A stretch of 64,000 nt of DNA from Phytohabitans kaempferiae (GTDB lineage: Bacteria; Actinomycetota; Actinomycetes; Mycobacteriales; Micromonosporaceae). Shown here piece after piece: positions 33,670 through 43,429 of this stretch. The DNA lies in NCBI RefSeq assembly GCF_042433955.1, contig NZ_JBHLUH010000073.1:124001-188000 (forward strand), given 5' to 3'. Position 1 is the first letter of the stretch. Each line of letters begins with the position of its first letter. The notes beneath the pieces were generated by a model that saw nothing but the letters and a program-made list of their open reading frames with translations, did no database searches and was not told the DNA's origin. Position numbers and translations under genes: made by a program.

Positions 33670-34527
33670 GTGCGTATTCGGGCAGGGGTAGTGGCCGCCG
33701 TCGGCCTGATGCTTGTGGCAGTGCTCGGTCTAATCGTCGGCAAGCATGACTGGTCCCCCAACCTGAGCCTTCCCCGCCCGCACAGCCGGGCCTGCACTGT
33801 GCAGGCCGACGGCGAGGTGACGCTCAACCCCGAGCAGATGGCGCACGCGGCCACGATCGCGGCGATCGGCATGCAGCGAAAGATGCCCGAGCGGGCGGTC
33901 GTGGTGGCGTTGGCCACCGCGTTTCAGGAGTCGAAGCTGGAAAACCTGGCCGGCGGCGACCGCGACTCGATCGGCCTCTTCCAGCAGCGTCCCAGCCAGG
34001 GGTGGGGCACTCCCGAGCAGATCAGCGATCCGCGCTACGCGGCCAACAAGTTCTACGCCGCGCTGAAGAAGGTGCGCGGCTGGGAGGACATGCGGGTCAC
34101 CGACGCGGCGCAGCGGGTGCAGCGCTCGGCCTACCCGGAGGCATACCAGAAGTGGGCCGACGAGTCGACGGTGCTGACCAAGGCGCTGCTCGGCAACGCG
34201 ACCGGCGCGGTGGCGTGCACGGTCGACGGTGAGCCGGCGATGCGCGGCGCGGCGGCGACCGAGGCGCTGGGCAACGGGCTGCGCCTCGACTGGGGTCGCC
34301 TAGAGGCGTCGGCGCAGATCACCGGCTTGACGGTGCCGGCGGCCAGCCCGCAGGCCGGCTGGCGCTACGCGCACTGGCTGGTCTCGCACGCCACCGATCA
34401 CGGTGTGAAGCGGGTGCGGTTCGGCGGTCTGGAGTGGACGGCCGACGAGGGCGCCTGGTCCAAGATCGACGCGCCGGGACAGGCCGATCATGTGACCGCC
34501 GAGGTCTTCGGCGACGCCGCCTCGTAG
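33670..34527 (+). CDS. Membrane-anchored protein with a lysozyme-like domain
   Basis: Predicted 285-residue protein with an N-terminal membrane anchor (residues ~5-25) and an outer domain. The segment VALATAFQESKLENLAGG followed by DSIGLFQQRPSQGWG is the transglycosylase-like pattern common in actinobacterial proteins often labelled heavy metal transporter; the Glu in FQESK is a candidate catalytic residue. The C-terminal ~90 residues form a separate alpha/beta domain of unknown role. I chose GTG 33670, which has GAGGGG six bases upstream, over GTG 33664. A perfect terminator follows. Confidence 0.75.
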   Translation: MRIRAGVVAAVGLMLVAVLGLIVGKHDWSPNLSLPRPHSRACTVQADGEVTLNPEQMAHAATIAAIGMQRKMPERAVVVALATAFQESKLENLAGGDRDSIGLFQQRPSQGWGTPEQISDPRYAANKFYAALKKVRGWEDMRVTDAAQRVQRSAYPEAYQKWADESTVLTKALLGNATGAVACTVDGEPAMRGAAATEALGNGLRLDWGRLEASAQITGLTVPAASPQAGWRYAHWLVSHATDHGVKRVRFGGLEWTADEGAWSKIDAPGQADHVTAEVFGDAAS

Positions 34528-34539
34528 GGCTCGCAAACA

Positions 34540-34571
34540 GCACCGCCCGGGTCGCGCGACCCGGGCGGTGC
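34540..34571. terminator. Perfect 32 bp palindrome, bidirectional terminator
   Basis: GCACCGCCCGGGTCGC (34540-34555) is followed directly by its exact complement (34556-34571), with no loop beyond what a hairpin needs. It sits 12 bp after the gene ending at 34527 and 22 bp before the end of the converging GlsB-like gene, so it can serve both. Confidence 0.85.
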
Positions 34572-34593
34572 TTCGCTCAGGACGGAACCGGCG

Positions 34594-34872
34594 TCAGTAC
34601 CTACTGACGCCGCGGCGTCCGCCCACTCCCACCACCAGGGCCACGCCGATCGCGGCGAGCACGACCTGGATGAACAGCTCGATCCAGTCCACGCCGGACG
34701 TCGCGGCCACGCCGGCGGCGCGGGCGATCACGCTGCCCAGCAGGGCCGCGGCAACGCCGATCAGCATGGTGAGCCAGATGGGGATGTTCTGGCGGCCGGG
34801 AACCACCAGCCGCCCGAGCGCGCCGATGATTAGCCCGATGATGAGCGCGGAGATAATGCCCGTTGCGGTCAC
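34594..34872 (-). CDS. GlsB/YeaQ/YmgE-type stress membrane protein
   Basis: Small membrane protein of 92 residues with three hydrophobic segments and the family pattern GIISALIIGLIIGALGRLVVPG, then WLTMLIGVAAALLGSVIA and a C-terminal helix. Members are Gly-rich membrane proteins of unknown mechanism linked to stress. GTG 34872 has GGAGGA six bases upstream and is preferred to the longer frame from 34926. It is downstream of a Nudix gene on the same strand (50 nt). Confidence 0.9.
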   Translation of the reverse strand: MTATGIISALIIGLIIGALGRLVVPGRQNIPIWLTMLIGVAAALLGSVIARAAGVAATSGVDWIELFIQVVLAAIGVALVVGVGGRRGVSRY

Positions 34873-34922
34873 GGTCGTCCTCCTTCGGGGGTTCGTCCTC
34901 ACCGCAAAAGGTGCCCGTCGTT

Positions 34923-35419
34923 TCAACGCCCTAAACGCGACGCAGCGTCACTTAAAGCCCGGTCCATCGTCTCGAACGCGAGCGGTGGCGGTCGCTCCAG
35001 ATCGAACCAGGCGAGGTCCGCCGACTCCCGAGGATCGAGCCTGACCTGTGCACCGTCGAGCGTGGCCAGGAAAAAGCAGTCGAGTACGGGCAGGCGCTCA
35101 CCCTGGTAGTCGTAGCTGCCCACGTACATGCCGACGAACTCACCGAGTGTGACCTCGACGCCAAGCTCCTCGCGGCCCTCGCGCACGGCGGCGGTGGCCG
35201 GATCCTCCCATCCGTCACAGAAGCCGCCCGGCGTCTCCCACAGCCCCGCCCTCGGCTCCATCGCCCGCTTGAGCGCGAGGAAGCGGTGTCCATCGTGGAC
35301 GATGAGGTTGGCCGTCGGGCGGGCGTTGACGAAGAGCGCGTAGCCGCACGCGGCGCACGTGGTGGGCGGCTTCGCGCGGAGCCCGGCACCACAGCGCGGG
35401 CAGAACCGCGCCTCCACCG

Positions 35420-35423
<4 letters not shown>
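34923..35423 (-). CDS. Nudix hydrolase with zinc ribbon
   Basis: Predicted 166-residue Nudix hydrolase. Residues 7-26 form a zinc ribbon (CPRCGAGL and CAACGYAL) and the Nudix box GX5EX7REUXEEXGU is seen as GGFCDGWEDPATAAVREGREELGV split around 66-89, so the catalytic residues are complete. This layout is like NADH-pyrophosphatase or ADP-ribose-type enzymes; substrate not decidable. The GTG start overlaps the lepA stop by 4 nt, giving translational coupling with lepA upstream. Confidence 0.93.
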
Positions 35424-37279
<1,856 letters not shown>

Positions 37280-37370
37280 CGGTGGCACAGTCGTCCGTTC
37301 TCGTTCAACCTGCGGGAACGGCCGGCGAGGAGCCGGCCGCTCTCTATGGTCCCACGTCGCGGTCGGTGCC

Positions 37371-37901
37371 CTACTCCAGTGGGGCTTCGTTGAAGAGCGC
37401 GGCCAGGCGCGGGAGGCGTCGACGCACCTCGTCTTCGTTGTCGAAATCCCAGAAGTCGTCCGTGTTGGGTCGTTTTGCGGCGGGCTCCTCGGGCAGCTCC
37501 GTGCCCGTCGCGGTGCGGTGTGCCGTGGCCGCGACGGCCAGCATCTTCTCCGAGCCGAGCTCCTCGCCGGTGAGCGCCGCCCGGCGCACCGCGGGCAGCT
37601 CGGCGAGCGAGTCGGGCTCGCCGACCGCCCGCGCGTAGGCATCTCGCCCCTGCGCCATCAGCCAGCCCCGGAACGCGTCGAAGCCCTCGTCGGAACAGCC
37701 GCCGTTGACCAGGTAGGCCGCGCCGAAGAGATCGACCTTGTAGGAGGCGTCGAGGACCCGCCGCAGGTGCTGCTCGAAGCCGACGATCTCGCTCGTGTCG
37801 CGGGAGGCAAGCGTGGTCGCCGCCCGATCCGCCACGGTGTCCGGGGTGCCGCCGTCGCGTGCCGCGTCGCCGATCAGCGCCCAGAACTCGTTGGTGTTCA
37901 T
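37371..37901 (-). CDS. DUF4240-domain protein
   Basis: Predicted 176-residue cytoplasmic protein. The N-terminus MNTNEFWALIGDAAR and the segment FDAFRGWLMAQGRDAYA are the hallmark of DUF4240, a family common in actinomycetes with unknown function (sometimes near toxin or defence-like genes). The C-terminal ~50 residues are acidic. ATG 37901; the upstream neighbour diverges (48 bp), so it has its own promoter. Nothing beyond the domain assignment can be said. Confidence 0.85.
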   Translation of the reverse strand: MNTNEFWALIGDAARDGGTPDTVADRAATTLASRDTSEIVGFEQHLRRVLDASYKVDLFGAAYLVNGGCSDEGFDAFRGWLMAQGRDAYARAVGEPDSLAELPAVRRAALTGEELGSEKMLAVAATAHRTATGTELPEEPAAKRPNTDDFWDFDNEDEVRRRLPRLAALFNEAPLE

Positions 37902-37949
37902 GGGGTCCGACTGTGCCAGACCGGTATGACATCAAGGCAATATGGGTGC

Positions 37950-38933
37950 ATGCCCAGGATGCCGATGCCGGCGGTCTCGTACGCGTCCACCGCTGCGCGC
38001 CCTTCCTGGGCCGACCTGCCCGGTGACCTGCGCACCGCGATCAGCGCCCGGCTCGGCTCCCAGGTCACCTGGGCCACCACCGCGGGCGGCGGGTTCACGC
38101 GGGGGTTCGCGGCCGTGGTCGACACGGCCGACGGGCAGCGGGTCTTCGTCAAGGCGGCGTCGCTGAGCACGCAGCGCCACCTCACCGACTGGTACGCCCG
38201 GGAGGTGGCGGTCACCGCCGCGCTGCCCGCCGCCGTCCCAGCCGCCCGACCGAAGTGGACGCTGACCGCCGCCGGCCACTACGTGATCTGCCTGGAGGCG
38301 ATCGAGGGGCGGATGCCCGGCCTGCCGTGGCAGCCGGCCGAGCTCGACGCCGCGCTCGCCGCCTGGGCGGTCGCCGCCGAGGCACTCCGCGAGCCGCCCG
38401 CCGAGCTGGTCGCGGTCGGCATGCCCACCCTGTCGGAGCTGATCCGCCACGACCTCTCCTGGTGGCGGGAGATCGCGACCGGGCGGGAGGCCATGCCGCC
38501 GGTGCCACCCTGGGTCGAAAAGCAGCTCGACGAGCTCGTGGCGCTGGAGGCGGCCCTCCCCGAGCTGGTCCGCACCGGCTCGGCGACCCACTGTGACCTG
38601 CGCCTCGACAACGTACTCATCGACGGGAGCGGCGCCGCCTGGCTCTGCGACTGGAACTGGATCTGCTTCGGCCCGGCCTGGTTCGACACGGTCTCGCTGC
38701 TCATGACCGCGTACGCGAGCGACCTCGACGCGGACGCCCTCTTCGCCGAGCATCCGACCGCGCGAGACGCGCCGCCGGACGGTCTGGACGCGGCGCTGGC
38801 GGCGCTGGGCGGCTACCTGCTGACCCGGGCGGAGGCGGGCCCGACCAGCGCCTCGCCACACCTGGTGGGGCACCAGCGGTGGACCGGCGAGGTGGCGCTG
38901 GCCTGGCTGGCGTCCCGCCGCGGCTGGGCCTGA
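37950..38933 (+). CDS. Aminoglycoside phosphotransferase-like (APH) kinase
   Basis: Predicted 327-residue APH/choline-kinase-fold protein. The Brenner-type catalytic loop is HCDLRLDNVL (His214, Asp216, Asn221) and the metal-binding Asp234 is in CDWNWICFGP; an N-terminal lobe with GGGFTRGFAAVV and FVKAA (Lys) completes the active site. Such proteins phosphorylate small molecules or antibiotics; this one need not be a resistance enzyme. The N-terminal residues to about 20 are low complexity and the start among ATGs at 37950, 37959 and 37965 is uncertain. It is followed by a MITE and then rpsT. Confidence 0.88.
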   Translation: MPRMPMPAVSYASTAARPSWADLPGDLRTAISARLGSQVTWATTAGGGFTRGFAAVVDTADGQRVFVKAASLSTQRHLTDWYAREVAVTAALPAAVPAARPKWTLTAAGHYVICLEAIEGRMPGLPWQPAELDAALAAWAVAAEALREPPAELVAVGMPTLSELIRHDLSWWREIATGREAMPPVPPWVEKQLDELVALEAALPELVRTGSATHCDLRLDNVLIDGSGAAWLCDWNWICFGPAWFDTVSLLMTAYASDLDADALFAEHPTARDAPPDGLDAALAALGGYLLTRAEAGPTSASPHLVGHQRWTGEVALAWLASRRGWA

Positions 38934-38944
38934 GGCTGGTCCCG

Positions 38945-39050
38945 CTAGGGCCTGTTTCTTGAGGGCGGGTCGAGTTTCATGAGGGTCGGTCTGAGTCGAG
39001 GCGGAGTCCGGTGCCGCAGGCCGGCGATGCCCGTGTGAAACAGGCCCTAG
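38945..39050. repeat. 106 bp MITE-like element with 14 bp perfect inverted ends
   Basis: CTAGGGCCTGTTTC (38945-38958) and its exact complement (39037-39050) enclose about 78 bases. GGGCCTGTTTC/GAAACAGGCCC ends are typical of IS5-like and related insertion sequences, and the outer CTAG could be a target duplication. No frame encodes a transposase. It lies 11 bp after the APH gene and 121 bp before the rpsT start, where rpsT's promoter is expected. Confidence 0.8.
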
Positions 39051-39171
39051 CTGCCCGTTTTGGCTGGGCGCGGGGCTGGCTGGTAATCTGGTGCGTCGCG
39101 CATGGTGATGTGGAGATGTCGCGTGCGCTCAGATGCCCGAAAACCCTGAACGACAAGGACGAGGCTGTCGC

Positions 39172-39438
39172 GTGGCGAACATCAAGTCCCAAATCAAGCG
39201 CAACCGGCAGAACGAAAAGCGCCGGCTGCGTAACAAGTCGGTCAAGTCGTCGCTGAAGACCGCCATCCGCAAGTTCCACGAGGCGACTGCGGCGGGCGAC
39301 GTCGAGAACGCGACCGCGCTCATGCGTGACGCCTCGCGCAAGCTCGACCAGGCTGTCAGCAAGGGCGTGATCCACAAAAACCAGGCCGCCAACCGCAAGT
39401 CGGCAATCGCCAAGCGCCTGCACTCGCAGGCCGCCTGA
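39172..39438 (+). CDS. rpsT: 30S ribosomal protein S20
   Basis: S20 (88 residues), a primary 16S rRNA binder. The sequence ANIKSQIKRNRQNEKRRLRNK is the standard N-terminus (shown in parts), with about 30% basic residues and three long helices. GTG 39172 has GAGG eight bases upstream and fits the family; the frame from 39133 adds non-conserved residues. A terminator follows. It is in the usual place between lepA and holA, but the two flanking genes are separated by repeats here. Confidence 0.98.
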   Translation: MANIKSQIKRNRQNEKRRLRNKSVKSSLKTAIRKFHEATAAGDVENATALMRDASRKLDQAVSKGVIHKNQAANRKSAIAKRLHSQAA

Positions 39439-39456
39439 CACACGCCGCACCACCTT

Positions 39457-39497
39457 CGGGCACCGCCGGAGCCACGTCGCTCCGTACGCGGTGCCCG
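39457..39497 (+). terminator. Intrinsic terminator of rpsT
   Basis: CGGGCACCGC (39457 onward) pairs with GCGGTGCCCG (ending 39497), with an inner CGGAGC/GCTCCG pairing, followed by TCGTTTTGCC. It is 18 bp after the rpsT stop codon. Confidence 0.88.
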
Positions 39498-39763
39498 TCG
39501 TTTTGCCGAGGCATGACCGGTTTGACCGCTTTTGCGTAGCTGACGCTGGTTGACCGTTGTATTCGGCTTTTCGCGGCCGGCGGCCCGTCCCTTTGGGCGG
39601 CTGAGGCCCGTCGTCTGGTGTGCCTTCCTGGCTGCCGTCGCTAGATGATCTGTTCCAAGGGCTGACATGACCCGTTAGCGTCGCCGCACCCCGGGGCCGG
39701 TTCGACCGCGGGCCTCCAGACCAAGGGGGCCGGGTCCGTGCGTGGCGAGAAGTTGCCCCTCTG

Positions 39764-39902
39764 GAGCCTGTTGCAAAATCGTCAGATTCGCGCGAACTGA
39801 GGGTCGCGCTAACCCTCGCTGGCCGCCGTTCGACGGCCAGCGACCGATACAGCCGTGTTCTTCTCGACACTCACTGTGATCGAGCAATTTTGCAACAGGC
39901 TC
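39764..39902. repeat. MITE-like palindromic element, copy 3
   Basis: Same 139 bp length and same perfect 16 bp terminal repeats (39764-39779 and 39887-39902) as copy 1, with only a few base differences in between, including the internal 12 bp stem. No clear target duplication flanks it (CCTCTG left, TATGGG right). The imperfect outer palindrome GTGGCGA...CCCC is also present on both sides. Confidence 0.9.
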
Positions 39903-40002
39903 TATGGGGTCAAGAAATCGCCACGGACGCGCGGCGGGCGACAGGAAACGGACGCCCCGGTGTTCCTGGAGGGAAGACCGCTCACCGGCGGGGCTTGAAA
40001 CC

Positions 40003-40062
40003 GCGGAGGGTGAGGCTGCGGGAGCAGCGGCCTGGACCACGACGAGCATCGCGGCAGCCCAA
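40003..40062 (-). repeat. Convergent-junction module, copy C
   Basis: On the minus strand it reads GGGCTGCCGCGATGC and carries GCTGCTCCCGCAGC; it matches copies A, B and D. It lies about 100 bases to the right of the palindromic element copy 3, between the 3' ends of rpsT and the membrane-protein gene ending at 40167. Confidence 0.85.
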
Positions 40063-40166
40063 ATCTGTCCCTTGGAACGGATCATCTAGGTGTGGCTGGC
40101 GGCTTTCTTCCGCGGCTTGCGCCCGTCGCTTGGGCGTGGTTGGTGGCCTTCGCTTTGGGCGGCTGA

Positions 40167-40847
40167 TCACTCGTAGCGGCGGCTCGCCGACTGGCGCTCC
40201 CGCTGGCTGGGCTGATCGGCGCTGTCGGCGTGATGCGCCATCGCGTATGCGTGCTGCCGCCACGCCGCGTCGAGGTAGCGACCCGCGGCGGCGTACCGCC
40301 CGCTCGTGTCGCGCCGCCCCGCCTCGGCCGGATCGAACGGCTGCCGGGGCATCTCGGCGGTGGCCCGATCGTCGGCCGCCGGCACGTCGGTCTCAGCCTC
40401 AGCGGTGATGGTCTCCCCAGCGCCGGCAGGCGTCACGGCCACGGGCTCGGCGGCGGCGGGCTCGGCGGCGGCGTGCTGGGCGAGCCGGCCCGAGCGCGGG
40501 GTGATGGTGGCCAGGAGGAGCGTCGGCATGAACGCACCCACCTCGCGGCGCAGCCGCTCCCGCTCGATCTCGGGCATGCGCGCGGCCGAACGGGCCACCG
40601 CGCCCGCCACCAGGTCGTTTACCTTCACCATCGCCGCGACCGACAGCGGCAGGATGAGAACCACCCACCAGCTCAGCAGCTCGGCGAGGGCGATCAGCAG
40701 GCCGAGCGCGATCGTCCCCTCGAAGAACACGAAGCAGAGCATGCCGCCCGGATGGAGGTAGCGCAGGCCCAGCGCGCGGGCGTACATCGGGCGGTAGCGC
40801 ACCGCCGCGTCGCTCTGTGTCGGCCGCCGGACCGTCCGCTTGGTCAT
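40167..40847 (-). CDS. Membrane protein of unknown function next to holA
   Basis: Predicted 226-residue protein with two adjacent hydrophobic segments (about 35-56 and 59-76) after a basic N-terminus, then a long cytoplasmic region rich in Ala, Glu and Pro. No motif is recognised. ATG 40847 overlaps the holA stop by 4 nt (ATGA), so it is translationally coupled to holA. A gene of this type after holA is common in related genomes, I believe, but its function is unknown. It ends against the repeat-rich gap. Confidence 0.75.
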   Translation of the reverse strand: MTKRTVRRPTQSDAAVRYRPMYARALGLRYLHPGGMLCFVFFEGTIALGLLIALAELLSWWVVLILPLSVAAMVKVNDLVAGAVARSAARMPEIERERLRREVGAFMPTLLLATITPRSGRLAQHAAAEPAAAEPVAVTPAGAGETITAEAETDVPAADDRATAEMPRQPFDPAEAGRRDTSGRYAAAGRYLDAAWRQHAYAMAHHADSADQPSQRERQSASRRYE

Positions 40848-41857
40848 CGCACGCCACTCCCTCGCCGCGCCCCATCGGAAGCGCCCGTGCCCTGCCGTGC
40901 TGCCGCCACCGCGAAGATGGCGCGCTCCAGCGCGTACCCCCGGTCGTCTGAGCCGCCCTTGACCTCGGCGTTGCACTCGGCGGCCGCGCGCATCGCGTCG
41001 ACCAGCCCTTCCGGGCTCCAACCGCGACCCTGGCGCTGCGCGCGCTCGATCTTCCAGGCGGGCATGCCGAGGCTGCTCGCCAACTGGTACGCGCTGCCCC
41101 GCCCGGCCGACGCGACCCGCGCCACCGTACGCACGCCGTCGGCGATCGCATCGGCGATCGGCACCGGGTCGACGCCCACGTGCAGCGCCCACCGCAGCGC
41201 CTCCAGTGCGCCCGGCACGTCACCGACCATCGCCGCGTCGGCGACCGTGAAGCCGCTGACCTCGGCCCGCCCGCGGTAGTAGCGGGCCACCGTGTCGGCG
41301 CCGATCCGCCCGTCGGTGTCGGCGACGAGCTGTGAACAGGCGGCGGCCAGCTCGCGCAGGTCGTTGCCGACCGCGGCGAGCAGCGCCTCGGCCGCGTCGT
41401 CGGTGCACCGGCCGCCCAGCCGCCGGAACTCGTCACGCACGAACGCGACCCGCTCGCGGTTGCCCTTCAGCTTCATCGCCTGGACCACGGTGGCACCGGC
41501 CGACTTCAGACCGTCGGCGAGCGCCTTGCCCTTCGCCCCGCCGGGATGCGTAATCACCAGCGTGACGTCGGGGTCGGGCTGCTTCGCGTACGACAGAAGG
41601 GCCGCGGTCAGGTCCTTCTTGGCGTCCTGGCCGTTGCGGATCACCAGGACCCGGCGCCCGCCGAAGAGGGACGGGCTGACCATCTCCGCGATCTCGCCGG
41701 CGCCGAGCGTGCCACCCTCGTACTCCCGCAGGTCGGCACCGGGATCGGCGGCGCGGGCGGTCTCGACGGCGTGGGCCACGGCTCGCGTGACCAACAGTTC
41801 CTCGTCGCCGGAGACGAGCACAATCGAGTCGGTGGCTCCTTTTGTCACGCAGCCCAT
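40844..41857 (-). CDS. holA: DNA polymerase III subunit delta
   Basis: Delta subunit (337 residues), which opens the beta sliding clamp in the clamp-loader complex. SIVLVSGDEELLVTRAVA starts the protein; the AAA-like domain includes GRRVLVIRNGQDAKKDL and LVITHPGGAKGKALADGLK, and the helical C-terminal collar domain follows. ATG 41857 is chosen; GTG 41848 is possible. It is divergent from comEA, with a 372 bp region between them that has two DnaA-box-like sites. Confidence 0.94.
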   Translation of the reverse strand: MGCVTKGATDSIVLVSGDEELLVTRAVAHAVETARAADPGADLREYEGGTLGAGEIAEMVSPSLFGGRRVLVIRNGQDAKKDLTAALLSYAKQPDPDVTLVITHPGGAKGKALADGLKSAGATVVQAMKLKGNRERVAFVRDEFRRLGGRCTDDAAEALLAAVGNDLRELAAACSQLVADTDGRIGADTVARYYRGRAEVSGFTVADAAMVGDVPGALEALRWALHVGVDPVPIADAIADGVRTVARVASAGRGSAYQLASSLGMPAWKIERAQRQGRGWSPEGLVDAMRAAAECNAEVKGGSDDRGYALERAIFAVAAARQGTGASDGARRGSGVR

Positions 41858-42149
41858 ACTTGCACGGCTGCTCGCCGGGGTATCACGTTCGCTCACTCGA
41901 TCGGGTTGCTGACGGATCGCCGACTGCAAAAGCGGACAAATCACCGTGGTTTGAGGAGGTGTCGACCATCATCGCCGCGCGAACGCGCGGAAAGAGTTCG
42001 CGATGAGGTACGGCACGTCCGGACCGTCCACAACATTCGACCTACGTGGACAGTCCCCACCGTCCTGCGCGGCGGCCTTGTCGTCGCCCGCGAGCATGCC
42101 AGGGCTCGATCGCCGTTCGTCATAGCAGATCCCGGGCTTGATCAGGGTG

Positions 42150-42177
42150 TTTTCCACAGGACCACAGGTTGTCCACA
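42150..42177 (+). promoter_or_regulatory. Two DnaA-box-like sites upstream of comEA
   Basis: TTTTCCACA (42150-42158) and TTGTCCACA (42169-42177) are in the same direction, 19 bp apart. TTGTCCACA is the actinobacterial consensus DnaA box. They lie 53-80 bp before the comEA start, in the 372 bp holA-comEA gap (41858-42229), which otherwise holds no gene. A short frame on the minus strand here (41941-42123) has no ribosome site and was not called. Confidence 0.5.
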
Positions 42178-42229
42178 GGGGAGGTTGGCGGCGCTGTTCC
42201 GGCCGGTTTCGCGGGCTTAGCGTCGCGGC

Positions 42230-43429
42230 GTGCACGGGGCATCCAAGGACGATCAGATGGCGGTTCGGCAACGCCTCCACCGCTTGGCGGCGGGCTTTCC
42301 AGACGGACAAGCGGCCCATCAGGCAGCGGGCGGCCCGCCCGCTGTGCCCTCCTCGGAGCCGGACGACCCGCTGCCCCCTCCTGCCGCCCACGGCCCGCGG
42401 TTCGCGCCGGAGCGTGCGCTGCCCTCGCCGGCCGCCCGCGCACTGCCGCCACCGGCACCTCATGGCCTGCCGCCGCTGGCGGACGTCGAGCCGTCCTTCA
42501 TGGCGCTGCCGCCCCCGGTCGCCCACGGCATCTGGCCCACGCCAGACCGCGCCCTGCTCTCTCCCGCCGCCGACGACGGCCCGCCGGGCCCGGTCAGCGA
42601 TGTCGGGCGGCCCGTCCTGCCGCTCGGCGTCGGTGCGCAGGTCCAGCCCGGTGCCCTTCAGCGCCAGAGCACCACCGCGCCCGGAGCCGGCGTCGTCCGC
42701 CCACGCCGTCCCGCGACGGCCGAGGGGACGGATGACGAGCGTCCCAGCCGCGCCGGCGGCGGCTCGGCGTTCGACCCGGGGCGCCGAGGCGTGCGCGCCC
42801 TCGCCGTGCTCGCGGCGGTCGTGGTGCTCGTGGCGGGGGTCATCGCGTGGCGGTCCCGCCCGCGTGCCGAGCCGGTGGTGGCCGAGCCCGCCCCGGCCGC
42901 CGCGCAGCAGGATCCGCTCCACGACCAGCAGGATCCGCGCGGCGCCCCGCCGGATTCGCCCACAGCCTCGCCGAGCGGTGCCGAGGTCGTGGTCGCGGTG
43001 GCAGGCAAGGTCCGCAATCCCGGCCTCGTGCGGCTGCCCGCCGGCAGCCGGGTGGCCGACGCCCTCGCCGCGGCCGGCGGCGCGCTGCCCGGCACCGACG
43101 TCGCCCTGCTCAACCTCGCCCGCAAGGTGAGCGACGGCGAGCTGATCCTGGTCGGTGTCACCGCACCGCCCGGCGCGGTCGCCGGCCCGGCCGGTCCCGC
43201 CCCGCCCGGCGGTGCGAGCGGTGGCGCCGCCGCCGGCGAAATGGTCAACCTCAACACCGCGACGCTCAGCCAGCTCGACGGGCTGCCCGGCGTCGGCCCG
43301 GTGCTCGCTCAGCGCATCCTCGACCACCGCGAGAAGAGCGGTCCCTTCCGCACCGTCAGCGACCTGCGGCAGGTCGACGGCATCGGCGACACGCGATACG
43401 AGCAGCTCAAGGATCTGGTGACGGTGTGA
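42230..43429 (+). CDS. comEA: Competence protein ComEA-like (SLBB and helix-hairpin-helix)
   Basis: ComEA-like DNA-binding protein of 399 residues, anchored in the membrane and expected to bind double-stranded DNA outside for uptake. The first ~185 residues are a long Pro/Ala-rich cytoplasmic region, unusually long for ComEA (Bacillus ComEA has about 200 residues in total); a hydrophobic segment (about 186-206) is followed by an SLBB domain (VAVAGKVRNPGLVRLP) and a C-terminal HhH (NLNTATLSQLDGLPGVGP and DLRQVDGIGDTRYEQL). GTG 42230; ATG 42257 is possible. It overlaps comEC by 4 nt (GTGA). Confidence 0.92.
   Translation: MHGASKDDQMAVRQRLHRLAAGFPDGQAAHQAAGGPPAVPSSEPDDPLPPPAAHGPRFAPERALPSPAARALPPPAPHGLPPLADVEPSFMALPPPVAHGIWPTPDRALLSPAADDGPPGPVSDVGRPVLPLGVGAQVQPGALQRQSTTAPGAGVVRPRRPATAEGTDDERPSRAGGGSAFDPGRRGVRALAVLAAVVVLVAGVIAWRSRPRAEPVVAEPAPAAAQQDPLHDQQDPRGAPPDSPTASPSGAEVVVAVAGKVRNPGLVRLPAGSRVADALAAAGGALPGTDVALLNLARKVSDGELILVGVTAPPGAVAGPAGPAPPGGASGGAAAGEMVNLNTATLSQLDGLPGVGPVLAQRILDHREKSGPFRTVSDLRQVDGIGDTRYEQLKDLVTV

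Larger units (their letters stand above)
39641..40089. repeat. 449 bp composite element with 20 bp outer inverted repeats
   Basis: The outer ends CTAGATGATCTGTTCCAAGG (39641-39660) and its complement (40070-40089) differ at one position. Inside lie the palindromic element copy 3 (39764-39902) and the junction module copy C (40003-40062). Outside, a 14-base direct repeat (CTTTGGGCGGCTGA) appears at 39591-39604 and 40153-40166, right next to the end of the gene at 40167. The gap 39439-40166 (728 bp) contains this element and the rpsT terminator and no gene. No transposase frame is present. Confidence 0.75.

Noticed and set aside
38945..40089. An insertion sequence with transposase
   Set aside because: None of the frames over these elements resembles a transposase; they are non-coding.
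41953..42008. A 15-codon frame (start GTG near 41959) behind GAGGAGG
   Set aside because: The putative ribosome site touches the start codon with no spacing, so translation is doubtful.
41941..42123. Possible small gene in the holA-comEA gap
   Set aside because: No ribosome site, no conserved pattern, composition of random GC-rich DNA.
42847..43425. Upstream extension of the comEC frame (980-residue version)
   Set aside because: It overlaps comEA, the sequence is Arg/Gly/Pro-rich shadow, and the natural GTG at 43426 overlaps the comEA stop.
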